Position numbers and translations under genes: made by a program
Notes under the pieces: generated by a model
The model's database searches: none
What the model was told of the DNA's origin: nothing
The model's input: only the letters and a program-made list of their open reading frames with translations
Source of the DNA: Paraburkholderia sp. BL9I2N2
GTDB lineage: Bacteria; Pseudomonadota; Gammaproteobacteria; Burkholderiales; Burkholderiaceae
NCBI RefSeq assembly: GCF_004339745.1
Contig: NZ_SMGP01000001.1
Location: 992,001 to 1,056,000 of the forward strand
Reading direction: 5' to 3'
Length of the DNA stretch: 64,000 nt
Shown here: piece by piece, positions 21,853 to 31,503 of the stretch
How positions within the stretch are numbered: the first letter of the stretch is position 1
Layout: each line of letters starts with the position of its first letter

Positions 21853-22992
21853 ATGAAACGTTCCGCACTTTCCCTCCACGCAACCCGCATGGCGGCGCTG
21901 GCGCTTGCCCTCACGACGCTCGCCGGCTGTGACACGCTGAACGACTGGTTTGCTTCCGACCGCGTCAACTACAAGGGCGCGGCCAGCGCGCCGCCGCTTG
22001 CCGTTCCGAACGATTTGAGCACCACCAAGACCGACGAGCGCTACGTCGCTCCGCCGGCCAATCTGGCGCTGGGCGGTGCGCAGACGCGCGCGGTCACGGC
22101 CGCCGGCAATTCGACCGAAGGCCAGCCGAACGCGCAGGATCCGCTCGGCATGCATATCGAACGCGACGGCGATCGCCGCTGGCTGGTCGTCGACGGCCGC
22201 TCGCCGGACCAACTCTGGCCGCAGTTGCAGGAGTTCTGGCAGGAGAACGGCTTCGTGCTGAAGACCGACGCGCCGGCCACCGGCATCATGACGACCGACT
22301 GGGCGGAAAACCGCGCCAACATTCCGGACGACTGGTTCCGCCGCACGGTCGGCAAGGTCATCGACTTCGCGTATTCGTCGGGCACGCGTGACAGCTTCCG
22401 CACGCTCGTGTCGCGTGCGCCGGGCGACACGACCGACATCTCCATTACGCACAGCGCCATGGAGGAAGTGTTGACCGGGCAGGACAAGACGTCGTCGCGT
22501 TGGGAAGAGCGCCCGCGCGATCCGGCGCTCGAGGCGCTGTTCCTCACCAAGCTGATGCAGAAGTTCGGCTTGACCGAAGCGCAATCGAAGGAACTGCTGA
22601 CTGACGCGCGCACGGCCGTCGCGCCGACCACGATCGATCAGAGCGCGGGCGCATCCACGCTCGACCTGCAGGAGTCGTTCGATCGTGCATGGCTGCGCGT
22701 GGGCCTGGCGCTCGACCGCACGAACTTCACCGTCGACAACCGCGACCGCGCGAAGGGTATCTACTACGTGCGCTACGCGGACTCGATGCAGGAACTGAAG
22801 AAGGAAGGGCTGCTCGGCAAGCTGTTCTACAGCGGCAATTCGTCGAAGAAGCCGGGTCAGGAATTCCTCGTCAACGTGCGTTCGAAGGGCGACACGGTGA
22901 CCCAGGTGGCGGTGCTGACTGCGAACGGGCAGGTCGACAATTCGTCCGACGCGCAGCGCATCGTGACGCTGCTGCACGCGCAACTGAACTAA
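21853..22992 (+). CDS. bamC: Outer membrane assembly lipoprotein BamC
   Basis: Lipoprotein of the BAM complex, which inserts beta-barrel proteins into the outer membrane. 379 aa from the ATG at 21853. Signal peptide with a hydrophobic core (MAALALALTTLAGC) ending in the lipobox LAGC, Cys at about 26. After a flexible Pro/Asn-rich N-terminal stretch come two helix-grip-like domains; the motifs IERDGDRRWLVVDGRSPDQLWPQ and RDRAKGIYYVRYAD fit BamC. The position after dapA is diagnostic. The MBL-fold gene begins 7 bases downstream. Confidence 0.93.
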   Translation: MKRSALSLHATRMAALALALTTLAGCDTLNDWFASDRVNYKGAASAPPLAVPNDLSTTKTDERYVAPPANLALGGAQTRAVTAAGNSTEGQPNAQDPLGMHIERDGDRRWLVVDGRSPDQLWPQLQEFWQENGFVLKTDAPATGIMTTDWAENRANIPDDWFRRTVGKVIDFAYSSGTRDSFRTLVSRAPGDTTDISITHSAMEEVLTGQDKTSSRWEERPRDPALEALFLTKLMQKFGLTEAQSKELLTDARTAVAPTTIDQSAGASTLDLQESFDRAWLRVGLALDRTNFTVDNRDRAKGIYYVRYADSMQELKKEGLLGKLFYSGNSSKKPGQEFLVNVRSKGDTVTQVAVLTANGQVDNSSDAQRIVTLLHAQLN

Positions 22993-22999
22993 ACGGACC

Positions 23000-23773
23000 G
23001 TGAGGTTCGCGAGTCTCGGTAGCGGCAGTGAAGGCAATGCCTTGCTGGTGGAAGCGCAAAGCGGCGCGACCACCACGCGTGTACTGCTCGACTGCGGTTT
23101 TTCGGCCAAGGAAGTCGAGCGGCGTCTGACGCGGCTCGGCGCGAGCGTCGAAGGTCTCGACGCGATTCTGATCACGCATGAACATAGCGACCACATTGGC
23201 AGCGCGCTGACGCTGGCGCGCAAGTGGTCGATTCCGTTGTACATGAGCTGGGGTACCGCCCGCGCGGTGGGCGCCGACGAAGCCGATGTCGACCTGCAGG
23301 TGCTGTGGGGCGACGAAGTGGTGGCGATCGGCGACCTCAGCATTCTCCCTTACACCGTTCCGCACGACGCCCGCGAGCCGCTGCAGTACGTGCTCTCGAA
23401 CGGCGCGAGCCGGCTCGGCGTGCTGACGGATGTCGGCACGTCCACGCCGCATATCAGCTCGGTGCTGAGCGGCTGCGACGCGCTGGTGCTCGAATGCAAT
23501 CACGACGTGCGGATGCTGGCGGGCAGCCGCTATCCGCAGTCGCTGAAGGCGCGCATCGGTGGCAATCATGGGCATCTGAACAACGACGCGGCGGCCGAAA
23601 TTCTGGCCTCGCTTGATCGATCGCGGTTGCGCCATCTGGTTGCCGCGCATCTGAGCCAGCAGAACAATTTGCCAGAGCTGGCGCAAGCCGCCATGGCCGG
23701 TGTGCTGGGCGCGGCGCCGACGGAAGTGGTGGTGGCGTCGCAGGATGAGGGGTTTGCGTGGCTGAGCGTGTGA
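23000..23773 (+). CDS. MBL-fold metallohydrolase (YycJ/WalJ-like)
   Basis: Metallo-beta-lactamase-fold hydrolase of 257 aa. The metal motif HEHSDH is at residues 60-65, and further ligands are likely in VPHDA, LTDVGT, ECNHDVRML and AHLSQQNN. The N-terminus MRFASLGSGSEGNALLVE is typical of the YycJ/WalJ subgroup, thought to include 5'-exonuclease-type enzymes. A GTG start at 23000, 7 bases after bamC, indicates co-transcription. A strong terminator follows at 23822. Confidence 0.87.
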   Translation: MRFASLGSGSEGNALLVEAQSGATTTRVLLDCGFSAKEVERRLTRLGASVEGLDAILITHEHSDHIGSALTLARKWSIPLYMSWGTARAVGADEADVDLQVLWGDEVVAIGDLSILPYTVPHDAREPLQYVLSNGASRLGVLTDVGTSTPHISSVLSGCDALVLECNHDVRMLAGSRYPQSLKARIGGNHGHLNNDAAAEILASLDRSRLRHLVAAHLSQQNNLPELAQAAMAGVLGAAPTEVVVASQDEGFAWLSV

Positions 23774-23821
23774 TCCGCGTCTGATGCTCGATTTCCGGCG
23801 CTTCCGACGCCGCGGCGCATG

Positions 23822-23859
23822 AAAAAAGCCCATAACGATCGCTCGTTATGGGCTTTTTC
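23822..23859. terminator. Bidirectional terminator between the MBL gene and the BI-1 family gene
   Basis: An 11-bp perfect stem (23828-23838 and 23843-23853) with a TCGC loop, six A before and five T after. It serves the converging transcripts from both sides. Confidence 0.9.
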
Positions 23860-23902
23860 TTTCAGGGCGAGACGTTTCGAACGCCGCGCCCCCGAAGCAA
23901 GC

Positions 23903-24601
23903 TTAGTTGCGGTTGCCGCCGAAGATACCGAGCAGCGCCAGCAGGTTGACGAACACGTTGTACAGGTCCAGGTAGATCGCGAGCGTGGCGGTGATGTAAT
24001 TCGTCTCACCGCCGTTCACGACGCGCTGAACGTCGAACAGCATGTAGGCCGAGAAAATCACGATGGCCATGACCGACACCGTCAACATGAGCGCCGGCAG
24101 ATGCAGGAACACGTTCGCGACCGATGCGAGCAGCAGCACGATCACGCCCATGAATAGCCACTTGCCGAGGCCCGAGAAGTCACGCTTGCTGACAGTGGCG
24201 ATGGTTGCCATCGACGCGAAGATCACACCAGTGCCACCGAAGGCGAGCATGATCAGCGACGGGCCGTTCGAAAAACCGAGCACGAAGCTCAGGATGCGCG
24301 ACAGCATCAGGCCCATGAAGAACGTGAAGCCGAGCAGCACGAACACGCCGGCCGCGCTGTCTTTGGTCTTCTGGATGGCGAACATGAAGCCGAAGGCGAT
24401 CGCGAAGAACGCCAGCATGCTCATGGCCGGACTCGTGGCGGCGAACAGCGAGAAACCGGTGGTGAGGCCCACCCACGCGCCAAGCACTGTCGGAATCATG
24501 GACAGCGCGAGCAGCCAGTAGGTGTTCCGTAGCACGCGGTTACGCGTTTCGACCGTGCTGACCGCGCCATTGCGGCCAAAGCTATACGGATGTTCGTTCA
24601 T
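23903..24601 (-). CDS. Bax inhibitor-1/YccA family inner membrane protein
   Basis: Integral membrane protein of 232 aa with about seven hydrophobic helices and the soluble N-terminus MNEHPYSFGRNGAVSTVETRNRVLRNTYW. The pattern RNTYWLLALSMIPTVLGAWVG and the ending YLDLYNVFVNLLALLGIFGG match the BI-1 (UPF0005) family. E. coli YccA of this family modulates FtsH proteolysis; other members are pH-sensitive calcium leak channels. A link to HflKC, which is encoded in the same window, is possible but only inferred. It is divergent from ndk. Confidence 0.92.
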   Translation of the reverse strand: MNEHPYSFGRNGAVSTVETRNRVLRNTYWLLALSMIPTVLGAWVGLTTGFSLFAATSPAMSMLAFFAIAFGFMFAIQKTKDSAAGVFVLLGFTFFMGLMLSRILSFVLGFSNGPSLIMLAFGGTGVIFASMATIATVSKRDFSGLGKWLFMGVIVLLLASVANVFLHLPALMLTVSVMAIVIFSAYMLFDVQRVVNGGETNYITATLAIYLDLYNVFVNLLALLGIFGGNRN

Positions 24602-24842
24602 GGTCTCTCCTTACCTCAGAAGCGTGATGCGTATGGTTGTGAAGCGGGTTGTGGCGAGTCGGGCTGCGCCGGTGGGAATGTCTGTCGCCGGCCGCGGCGC
24701 TCACATCCCTAAGATTGGCGCGCGGGCAGGGAGTTTCAATGCCCGGAAAATACCGACACCGCCTACGCTACCAGTATTCGGAAACTCCTGCTTGGAGTCT
24801 TTCAATGTTGTAAGGGTTCAATCGCAATCATACACGGGAACA

Positions 24843-24851
24843 TGCTACAAT
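24843..24851 (+). promoter_or_regulatory. Candidate extended -10 promoter for ndk
   Basis: TGCTACAAT gives a TGn-extended -10 (hexamer 24846-24851), 46 bases before the ndk ATG. The best -35 match, TCGCAA, is 18 bases upstream and weak. Confidence 0.45.
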
Positions 24852-24897
24852 AGCGGATTCATTTGAATCTGTAACCTCTTAATTTTTTGGAGTTTTT

Positions 24898-25323
24898 ATG
24901 GCGATCGAACGCACCCTGTCGATTATCAAGCCGGACGCAGTGGCCAAGAACGTGATCGGCCAGATCTACAGCCGTTTCGAAAACGCTGGTCTGAAGATCG
25001 TGGCTTCGCGCATGGTTCACCTGTCGCGCGCCGACGCGGAGAAGTTCTACGCCGTGCACGCAGCACGTCCGTTCTTCAAGGACCTGGTCGATTTCATGAT
25101 CTCGGGCCCGGTCGTCGTGCAAGCGCTCGAAGGCGAAAACGCCATCCTGAAGCACCGTGACCTGATGGGTGCAACGGACCCGAAGAAGGCGGAAAAGGGC
25201 ACGATCCGCGCCGACTTCGCCGACAGCATCGACGCGAACGCAGTGCACGGTTCCGACGCGGCTGAAACGGCTGCCGTCGAAATCGCGTTCTTCTTCCCGC
25301 AAGTGAACGTCTACTCGCGTTAA
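24898..25323 (+). CDS. ndk: Nucleoside diphosphate kinase
   Basis: Transfers the gamma-phosphate between nucleoside triphosphates and diphosphates via a phospho-histidine. 141 aa, the standard length. Seen: the start [18 protein letters not shown], the nucleotide-site residues and the catalytic His117 in [16 protein letters not shown] lies 8 bases before the ATG. The last residues [13 protein letters not shown] are usual. rlmN follows after 161 bases containing two hairpins; the ndk-rlmN-rodZ-ispG-hisS order is conserved in many proteobacteria. Confidence 0.98.
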   Translation: MAIERTLSIIKPDAVAKNVIGQIYSRFENAGLKIVASRMVHLSRADAEKFYAVHAARPFFKDLVDFMISGPVVVQALEGENAILKHRDLMGATDPKKAEKGTIRADFADSIDANAVHGSDAAETAAVEIAFFFPQVNVYSR

Positions 25324-25339
25324 GCAGGACTTGCCTCGC

Positions 25340-25378
25340 GCGATTCGTGCAGCCGACTGGATTTATCGCACGAATCGC
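25340..25378. repeat. 11-bp perfect inverted repeat downstream of ndk
   Basis: Arms at 25340-25350 and 25368-25378 (11 bp, perfect) with a 17-base loop, 16 bases after the ndk stop. No T-run follows, so it is not a standard terminator. It could stabilise the 3' end of the ndk message. Confidence 0.6.
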
Positions 25379-25428
25379 CCGGCAAAGTAGTAAGGTAAAA
25401 GCAGCAGGAATGGGCGCGAACGGCATTG

Positions 25429-25454
25429 CGTTCATGCAGCTTGTTGCATGAACG
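25429..25454. repeat. 10-bp perfect inverted repeat upstream of rlmN
   Basis: Arms at 25429-25438 and 25445-25454 with a 6-base loop, ending 30 bases before the favoured rlmN start. It is compact and stable, and no U-run follows. It may be an RNA structure in the rlmN leader or a protein-binding palindrome. Confidence 0.6.
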
Positions 25455-25484
25455 TAGTCTCGCACTGAAATGGCAGGATTCGAT

Positions 25485-26636
25485 ATGACGAGCAGTCCCA
25501 CCGTCAACCTTCTCGACCTCGACGCCCAAGGGCTGGTCGCCTACTGCGACAGCCTGGGCGAGAAGCCGTTTCGCGCCAAGCAATTGCAGCGCTGGATTCA
25601 CCAATACAACGCTGCCGACTTCGACGGTATGACCGATCTCGCGAAGTCCTTGCGCGAAAAGCTCAAGGGGCGCGCCGCGATCTCGATGCCGGGCATCGTC
25701 AGCGACCATATTTCGACCGACGGCACACGCAAGTGGCTGATCGACGTCGGCAACAGCAACGCGGTTGAAACCGTCTACATTCCCGAAGAAACGCGCGGCA
25801 CGCTATGCGTGTCGTCGCAGGCCGGGTGCGCGGTCAACTGCCGTTTCTGTTCGACCGGCAAACAGGGTTTTTCCCGCAATCTCACCACCGGCGAAATCAT
25901 CGGCCAGCTGCGCATGGCTGAGTTCGCGCTGCGCGCATCGCGCGGCGTGGACGGCGGCCGCGCAACGGGTGGCGACGGCAAGGGCGAGCGGGTCGTCACG
26001 AACGTCGTGATGATGGGCATGGGCGAGCCGCTGCTCAATTACGACGCGGTCGTGCCGGCTATGCGCCTGATGCTCGACGACAACGCCTATGGCCTGTCGC
26101 GCCGCCGTGTCACGCTGTCCACCTCGGGCGTCGTGCCCATGATGGACCGGCTCGGCGCCGATCTGCCGGTGGCGCTCGCGGTCTCCTTGCATGCGCCCAG
26201 CGATCCGCTGCGCGACATGCTGGTGCCGCTGAACAAGAAGTACCCGCTGCGCGAACTGATGGCGGCTTGCCAGCGCTATCTGAAGGTCGCGCCGCGCGAC
26301 TTCATTACGTTTGAATATTGCATGCTCGACGGCGTGAACGACAGCGAAGCACAAGCGCGCGAATTGCTCGCGCTCACGCGCGACGTGCCGTGCAAGTTCA
26401 ACCTGATTCCGTTCAATCCGTTCCCCGAATCGGGCCTCATCCGCTCGAAATCGGAACAGATCAAACGGTTTGCACAAGTGTTGATGGACGCGGGCGTCGT
26501 CACCACGGTGCGTAAGACACGCGGCGATGATATCGACGCTGCCTGCGGTCAGTTGGCCGGCGCGGTGAAAGACCGCACACGGCTCGCTGAGCGCACCGGG
26601 AAGGCAGCGAAGATCATCGAGGTTCGCGCCGTGTAA
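25485..26636 (+). CDS. rlmN: 23S rRNA (A2503-C2)/tRNA (A37-C2) methyltransferase RlmN
   Basis: Radical SAM methyltransferase that methylates A2503 of 23S rRNA and A37 of some tRNAs at C2, affecting translation accuracy. From ATG 25485 (AGGA upstream) it is 383 aa; ATG 25470 is an alternative with a weaker ribosome site. The 4Fe-4S motif CAVNCRFC has Cys115, Cys119 and Cys122. A Gly/Arg-rich insert (about 152-165) follows. The methyl-transfer Cys is likely the one near the C-terminus (DAACGQLAG). The N-terminal helical domain is present. Confidence 0.96.
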   Translation: MTSSPTVNLLDLDAQGLVAYCDSLGEKPFRAKQLQRWIHQYNAADFDGMTDLAKSLREKLKGRAAISMPGIVSDHISTDGTRKWLIDVGNSNAVETVYIPEETRGTLCVSSQAGCAVNCRFCSTGKQGFSRNLTTGEIIGQLRMAEFALRASRGVDGGRATGGDGKGERVVTNVVMMGMGEPLLNYDAVVPAMRLMLDDNAYGLSRRRVTLSTSGVVPMMDRLGADLPVALAVSLHAPSDPLRDMLVPLNKKYPLRELMAACQRYLKVAPRDFITFEYCMLDGVNDSEAQARELLALTRDVPCKFNLIPFNPFPESGLIRSKSEQIKRFAQVLMDAGVVTTVRKTRGDDIDAACGQLAGAVKDRTRLAERTGKAAKIIEVRAV

Positions 26637-26853
26637 TCGTGCGGGGATGGCAGGGCGCCGGCGTTCGGAGAAAGCTCCGCGAACGTGCGACAGCCTGCTG
26701 TGCCGGTGTCGATTGAAAAGAAAGTTTGCAGAAGCGATCGGAAGCGGCGCACAAGGCCGCACATTTTGTTATAAACGGTCTGCGATTCGGACGTGAGGCT
26801 TGAGCCCGTCCGGGTTGCACAAGTGAAAAAGAATCGACGCGAAAGGATTTGGG

Positions 26854-27945
26854 ATGAGTGAGCCGCAGCACCCGCAGCCGCAGGACACAGACACGAACGA
26901 AGGCCATCCGGCGCCAGTCGCACGGGCGGCGGTGCAGCCTGTTGTGCAGCCGGGCATGGACTCGTTGGCGGCGGCTGGCGCGCGCTTGACCCAATTGCGT
27001 GAATCGAAAGGTTGGACGATCGACGACGTGTCAGCGCGTCTGAAGGTGTCCGCCATCAAGCTGCGTGCGCTCGAATCGGGCGACATCAGCCACTTGCCGG
27101 ACACGACCTTCGCGTTGGGCGTGGTGCGCAGCTACGCGAAGATGCTCGGCGCGGATCCCACGCCGTTCACGGCGGCATTGCGTCGCGAAAAGGGTGTGCC
27201 GGCGCCGGATCTGTCGATGCCGGCGTCGTCGGGTAGGGATTTGCCGCGCGGCAAGGTATCGCTCTCGCTGGGCGGCAGTGGGCAGAAGAGCCGCTCATGG
27301 TTGTGGGGCGTGGCGGCGGTGATCGTCGCCGTGATTGCGCTCGGCATGTGGCACACCAATGGCGGCGATTCGTCGGCGTGGCTTGCACGATTGAAAGCGA
27401 GCGCGAGCAGTGCCGCTGGCGGCGCGACCGGCGCATCGGGCGCGGTGGCGCAGGGTCAATCGGCAGGTTCGGAAGCCACCGCGGAAGAGGCTGCTTCGGC
27501 GCCGGACGCACAGGCAGCAGCAGACAACGCAGCGTCGGCTACGCCGATGCCCGCACCGCTCGCCACCGGCGCGGCGCCTTCGTCGGCGCCGGCAGTCACG
27601 GCAATGGCGGCCGCGCCTAAGGCTGCCGCAACGCTGGGCGCAAGTACGCCGGCGGTGGTCGCGGGGGCGTCGGCGGCAACGGTGGCGCCGGCTGCAGGTC
27701 AGTCGATCGTTGCGTTGAGCGTAAAACAGGACAGCTGGTTCAGCGTGCGTGGCAAAGATGGCAAGGAAGTGTTTTCCGGCCTCGTGCACGCGGGCGACAC
27801 CAAGGAAGTAACGGGCGAAGCGCCGTTCAAGGTCACGGTCGGCAACAGGGCCGGTCTCGACTCGCTGACGCTCGATGGCCAGCCGGTCGATCCCGCAAAA
27901 TATGCGGCGGCCAAAGGCAACGTGGCGCGCTTCGCGCTGCCTTGA
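26854..27945 (+). CDS. rodZ: RodZ-like cytoskeletal HTH membrane protein
   Basis: Bitopic protein that links MreB to the elongation machinery. 363 aa. Domains in order: a Pro/Gln-rich start, a helix-turn-helix domain at about 45-105 (LRESKGWTIDDVSARLKVS), a membrane helix at about 149-170 (WLWGVAAVIVAVIALGMW), a long Ala/Ser/Pro-rich periplasmic linker at about 180-285, and a C-terminal DUF4115 beta domain (LSVKQDSWFSVRGKDGKEVF). It lies between rlmN and ispG, the usual RodZ location. A strong terminator follows the stop. Confidence 0.92.
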   Translation: MSEPQHPQPQDTDTNEGHPAPVARAAVQPVVQPGMDSLAAAGARLTQLRESKGWTIDDVSARLKVSAIKLRALESGDISHLPDTTFALGVVRSYAKMLGADPTPFTAALRREKGVPAPDLSMPASSGRDLPRGKVSLSLGGSGQKSRSWLWGVAAVIVAVIALGMWHTNGGDSSAWLARLKASASSAAGGATGASGAVAQGQSAGSEATAEEAASAPDAQAAADNAASATPMPAPLATGAAPSSAPAVTAMAAAPKAAATLGASTPAVVAGASAATVAPAAGQSIVALSVKQDSWFSVRGKDGKEVFSGLVHAGDTKEVTGEAPFKVTVGNRAGLDSLTLDGQPVDPAKYAAAKGNVARFALP

Positions 27946-27957
27946 CAGATACGGTAT

Positions 27958-27989
27958 GCGCCGCGGCCAACCGGTCCGCGGCGCTTTTT
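27958..27989 (+). terminator. Intrinsic terminator after rodZ
   Basis: A 9-bp all-G/C stem (27958-27966 and 27976-27984) with a 9-base loop followed directly by five T. It would separate rodZ from ispG transcription at least in part. Confidence 0.8.
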
Positions 27990-28043
27990 CAATTCAGGCG
28001 CTACGTCTTTTGTGTGGCGCATGCGGCGTAAATGGGTTTTTCG

Positions 28044-29348
28044 ATGCAATCCGAAGCTCAATCCCAATCCAGTAGCAAGATCGTTTCCAACGAGCCGGTG
28101 TTCGGCGGCCAGGCCGCGCGGCGCAAGTCGCACGCGGTCGACGTCCGTTGGGGCGGCCAGCTCGTCACCATCGGTGGCGACGCACCCGTGCGCATCCAGT
28201 CGATGACCAACACGGATACCGCGGACGCCATCGGCACCGCGATCCAGATCAAGGAACTGGCGCAAGCCGGCTCGGAACTGGTGCGTATCACGGTGAACAC
28301 GCCGGAAGCGGCTGCGGCCGTGCCGGCCGTGCGCGAGCAGCTCGATCGCATGGGTGTGTCGGTGCCGCTGGTCGGGGACTTCCATTACAACGGCCATCTG
28401 CTGTTGCGCGATTACCCCGCGTGCGCGGAGTCGCTGTCCAAGTACCGGATCAATCCGGGCAACGTGGGCCATGGTGCAAAGCGCGACACGCAGTTCGCGC
28501 AGATGATCGAAGCCGCGGTGAAGTACGACAAGCCAGTGCGTATCGGCGTCAACTGGGGCAGTCTCGATCAGGATCTGCTCGCGAAGATGATGGACGAGAA
28601 CGCCACGCGTGCCACGCCGTGGGAAGCGCAAAGCGTGATGTACGAAGCGCTCATTCAGTCGGCGATCGGCTCGGCGGAGCGGGCGGTCGAACTCGGTCTG
28701 GCGCGCAATCAGATCATCCTGTCGTGCAAGGTCAGCGGCGTGCAGGATCTGATCGCCGTGTACCGTGAACTCGCGCGCCGTTGCGACTTCGCGCTGCATC
28801 TCGGCTTGACCGAGGCGGGCATGGGCTCGAAGGGCATCGTGGCATCGACGGCGGCGTTGTCCGTGTTGCTGCAGCAAGGCATCGGCGACACGATCCGCAT
28901 CTCGCTTACGCCGGAACCGGGCGCCTCGCGCACCGGCGAAGTAATCGTCGGCCAGGAAATCCTGCAGACCATGGGTCTGCGCTCGTTCACGCCGATGGTG
29001 ATCGCGTGTCCGGGTTGCGGCCGTACCACCAGCACGCTGTTCCAGGAACTGGCGTCGCAAATCCAGACTTATCTGCGCACGCAGATGCCGGTGTGGCGCG
29101 ATCAATATCCTGGCGTCGAAAAGATGCACGTCGCGGTGATGGGTTGCATCGTCAACGGTCCGGGCGAATCGAAGCAGGCGAATATCGGTATCAGCCTGCC
29201 GGGTTCGGGCGAGAACCCGGCCGCGCCGGTGTTCATCGACGGCGAAAAGGTGAAGACGCTGCGTGGCGAAAACATCGCGCAAGAATTCCAGCAAATCGTG
29301 AGTGACTACGTCGAGCGCCGCTATGGCCGCGCCGAAGCGCTCAACTAA
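28044..29348 (+). CDS. ispG: 4-hydroxy-3-methylbut-2-en-1-yl diphosphate synthase (HMBPP synthase)
   Basis: 4Fe-4S enzyme converting MEcPP to HMBPP in the non-mevalonate isoprenoid pathway. About 434 aa from ATG 28044; ATG 28032 is an alternative start. Iron-sulfur ligands: Cys322 and Cys325 in CPGCGRTTS and Cys368 in [11 protein letters not shown], which also carries the conserved Glu. It begins [15 protein letters not shown], then [12 protein letters not shown]. hisS begins 20 bases after the stop. It lies downstream of the rodZ terminator, so a local promoter is likely. Confidence 0.97.
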   Translation: MQSEAQSQSSSKIVSNEPVFGGQAARRKSHAVDVRWGGQLVTIGGDAPVRIQSMTNTDTADAIGTAIQIKELAQAGSELVRITVNTPEAAAAVPAVREQLDRMGVSVPLVGDFHYNGHLLLRDYPACAESLSKYRINPGNVGHGAKRDTQFAQMIEAAVKYDKPVRIGVNWGSLDQDLLAKMMDENATRATPWEAQSVMYEALIQSAIGSAERAVELGLARNQIILSCKVSGVQDLIAVYRELARRCDFALHLGLTEAGMGSKGIVASTAALSVLLQQGIGDTIRISLTPEPGASRTGEVIVGQEILQTMGLRSFTPMVIACPGCGRTTSTLFQELASQIQTYLRTQMPVWRDQYPGVEKMHVAVMGCIVNGPGESKQANIGISLPGSGENPAAPVFIDGEKVKTLRGENIAQEFQQIVSDYVERRYGRAEALN

Positions 29349-29368
29349 ATATCGGCTATCGAAGACAG

Positions 29369-30709
29369 ATGACTGAACAGAAGAAAAAGCTCGAAAAGCT
29401 CTCCGGCGTGAAGGGCATGAACGACATCCTTCCGCAGGAAGCCGGGCTGTGGGAATTTTTCGAAACGACCGTCAAGTCGATGCTGCGTTCGTACGGATAC
29501 CAGAATATTCGTACGCCGATCATCGAGCATACGCAGCTGTTCAAGCGCGGTATCGGTGAAGTGACCGACATCGTCGAGAAAGAGATGTACAGCTTTACCG
29601 ACGCGCTGAACGGTGAAAATCTGACCATGCGCCCGGAAAATACCGCAGCGGTGGTGCGCGCGGCGATCGAACACAACATGCTGTACGACGGCCCGAAGCG
29701 CCTGTGGTACATCGGCCCGATGTTCCGCCATGAGCGTCCGCAGCGCGGCCGCTATCGCCAGTTTCATCAGGTCGGCGTGGAAGCGCTCGGCTTTGCCGGT
29801 CCGGACGCCGACGCTGAAATCATCATGATGTGCCAGCGTCTGTGGGACGATCTCGGCCTGATGGGCATCAAGCTCGAAATCAACTCGCTGGGTCTCGCGG
29901 AAGAACGCGCGGCGCACCGCGTCGATTTGATCGCGTACCTCGAAAAGCACATGGACGTGCTCGACGAAGAAGCGAAGCGTCGTCTCTACACGAACCCGCT
30001 GCGTGTGCTCGATACGAAGAATCCGGCCATGCAGGAAGTCGCGCTGAACGCGCCTAAGCTGATCGATTTTCTCGGCGAAGAATCGCGCGCACACTTCGAA
30101 GGTTTGCAGCGCATCCTGAAGGCGAACAACATTCCGTTCACGATCAATCCGCGTCTCGTGCGCGGTCTCGATTATTACAATCTGACCGTGTTCGAATGGG
30201 TGACCGACAAGCTCGGCGCGCAGGGCACCGTCGCGGCCGGCGGCCGTTACGATCCGCTGATCGAGCAACTCGGCGGCAAGCCCACGGCGGCATGCGGCTG
30301 GGCCATGGGCGTCGAGCGGATTCTCGAATTGCTGAAAGAAGAGCAGCTCGTCCCGGAAGATGAAGGTTGCGACGTGTACGTGGTCCATCAGGGCGACGCG
30401 GCGCGCGAGCAGGCCTTCATCATCGCCGAGCGTCTGCGCGACACCGGCCTCGACGTGATCCTGCATTGCAGTGCCGACGGTCAATCGGCCAGCTTCAAAT
30501 CGCAGATGAAACGTGCCGACGCAAGCGGCGCGGCCTTCGCCGTGGTGCTCGGTGAAGACGAGATCGCCAACGGCACGGTCGGCGTGAAACCGCTGCGCGA
30601 TACAAATGCTAACGGCGGTAAAAACGAGCAACAAAACGTGCCGGCCGAAGACTTGACCGAATTTCTAATCAATGCGATGGTTGCAACCGCCGAAGACGGC
30701 GACGACTGA
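29369..30709 (+). CDS. hisS: Histidyl-tRNA synthetase
   Basis: Class II synthetase charging tRNA-His. 446 aa. Motif 1 region [12 protein letters not shown], motif 2 [16 protein letters not shown], the histidine-specific RGLDYYN loop and AAGGRYD, motif 3 GWAMGVERI, then the C-terminal anticodon-binding domain (DVYVVHQGD). The C-terminus runs about 20 residues past the E. coli one and ends in acidic residues. ispG-hisS-yfgM-bamB-der is the standard order. Confidence 0.97.
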   Translation: MTEQKKKLEKLSGVKGMNDILPQEAGLWEFFETTVKSMLRSYGYQNIRTPIIEHTQLFKRGIGEVTDIVEKEMYSFTDALNGENLTMRPENTAAVVRAAIEHNMLYDGPKRLWYIGPMFRHERPQRGRYRQFHQVGVEALGFAGPDADAEIIMMCQRLWDDLGLMGIKLEINSLGLAEERAAHRVDLIAYLEKHMDVLDEEAKRRLYTNPLRVLDTKNPAMQEVALNAPKLIDFLGEESRAHFEGLQRILKANNIPFTINPRLVRGLDYYNLTVFEWVTDKLGAQGTVAAGGRYDPLIEQLGGKPTAACGWAMGVERILELLKEEQLVPEDEGCDVYVVHQGDAAREQAFIIAERLRDTGLDVILHCSADGQSASFKSQMKRADASGAAFAVVLGEDEIANGTVGVKPLRDTNANGGKNEQQNVPAEDLTEFLINAMVATAEDGDD

Positions 30710-30787
30710 TCGCGATGTCGTCGAGCCGGTTGGTTCCCAATCGGGTTCGACACGCACACGTAGCAAGAAAGAGGAAATCGCCGGGCA

Positions 30788-31417
30788 ATGAGTTACCACG
30801 ACGAACAAGAATCGATTGAAGGTCTGAAGGCATGGTGGGCGCAGTGGGGCAATGCAACCACATGGATCGTGCTGGTGGCGCTGGTGGCCGCGGCTGGCTG
30901 GAACGGCTGGAATTTCTGGCAGCGGCGCGAGGCGGCGGAAGCCGCCGTGCTGTATGACCAGGTGCAGCAAGCCGTGACATCGGGCGACAAGGCGAAGATT
31001 ACGCGCGTCGCCACCGACATGGAAGACAAGTTCAGCCGCACCGCCTATGCGCAGATGACCGCGCTGGGCGCCGCCAAGGCGCTGTACGCCGCCGGCGACG
31101 AAGCTGCCGCGAAGGCGCAACTGCAATGGACCATCGATCACGCGAAAGATGACGAGTTCAAGCAGATCGCCAAGCTGCGCCTCGCTTCGCTGCTGCTCGA
31201 CGACAAGGCTTACGACCAGGGCCTCGCGCTGCTCGCCGAGCCGCAGTCCGACGCGTTCAAAGGCATCGTGGCGAACGGCCGCGGCGATCTGCTCGCCGCT
31301 CAAGGCAAGCGCGACGATGCGCGCGCGGCCTACAAGCTGGCCCTCGACTCCCTGTCGAAAAACGATAGTTCGGCACGCCAGTTGATTCAGTTCAAGCTGG
31401 ACGCGCTGGGCGGCTGA
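30788..31417 (+). CDS. yfgM: YfgM-like tetratricopeptide membrane protein
   Basis: 209 aa with a short cytoplasmic start (MSYHDEQESIEGLKAWWAQWGN), one membrane helix at about 20-42 (WIVLVALVAAAGWNGWNFW) and a periplasmic TPR-like helical domain. This is the YfgM family, an ancillary SecYEG translocon subunit working with the chaperone PpiD in E. coli. The location between hisS and bamB matches E. coli exactly. ATG 30788; GGAAATCGCCGGG precedes it. Confidence 0.9.
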   Translation: MSYHDEQESIEGLKAWWAQWGNATTWIVLVALVAAAGWNGWNFWQRREAAEAAVLYDQVQQAVTSGDKAKITRVATDMEDKFSRTAYAQMTALGAAKALYAAGDEAAAKAQLQWTIDHAKDDEFKQIAKLRLASLLLDDKAYDQGLALLAEPQSDAFKGIVANGRGDLLAAQGKRDDARAAYKLALDSLSKNDSSARQLIQFKLDALGG

Positions 31418-31503
31418 TCGCCGCATATGAGCGCCACAATCAGCGCCGCATGCGACGACCAACCGGTCTCCTTTAATTAATTTCCTGAATGCTTCGTCCA
31501 CCG

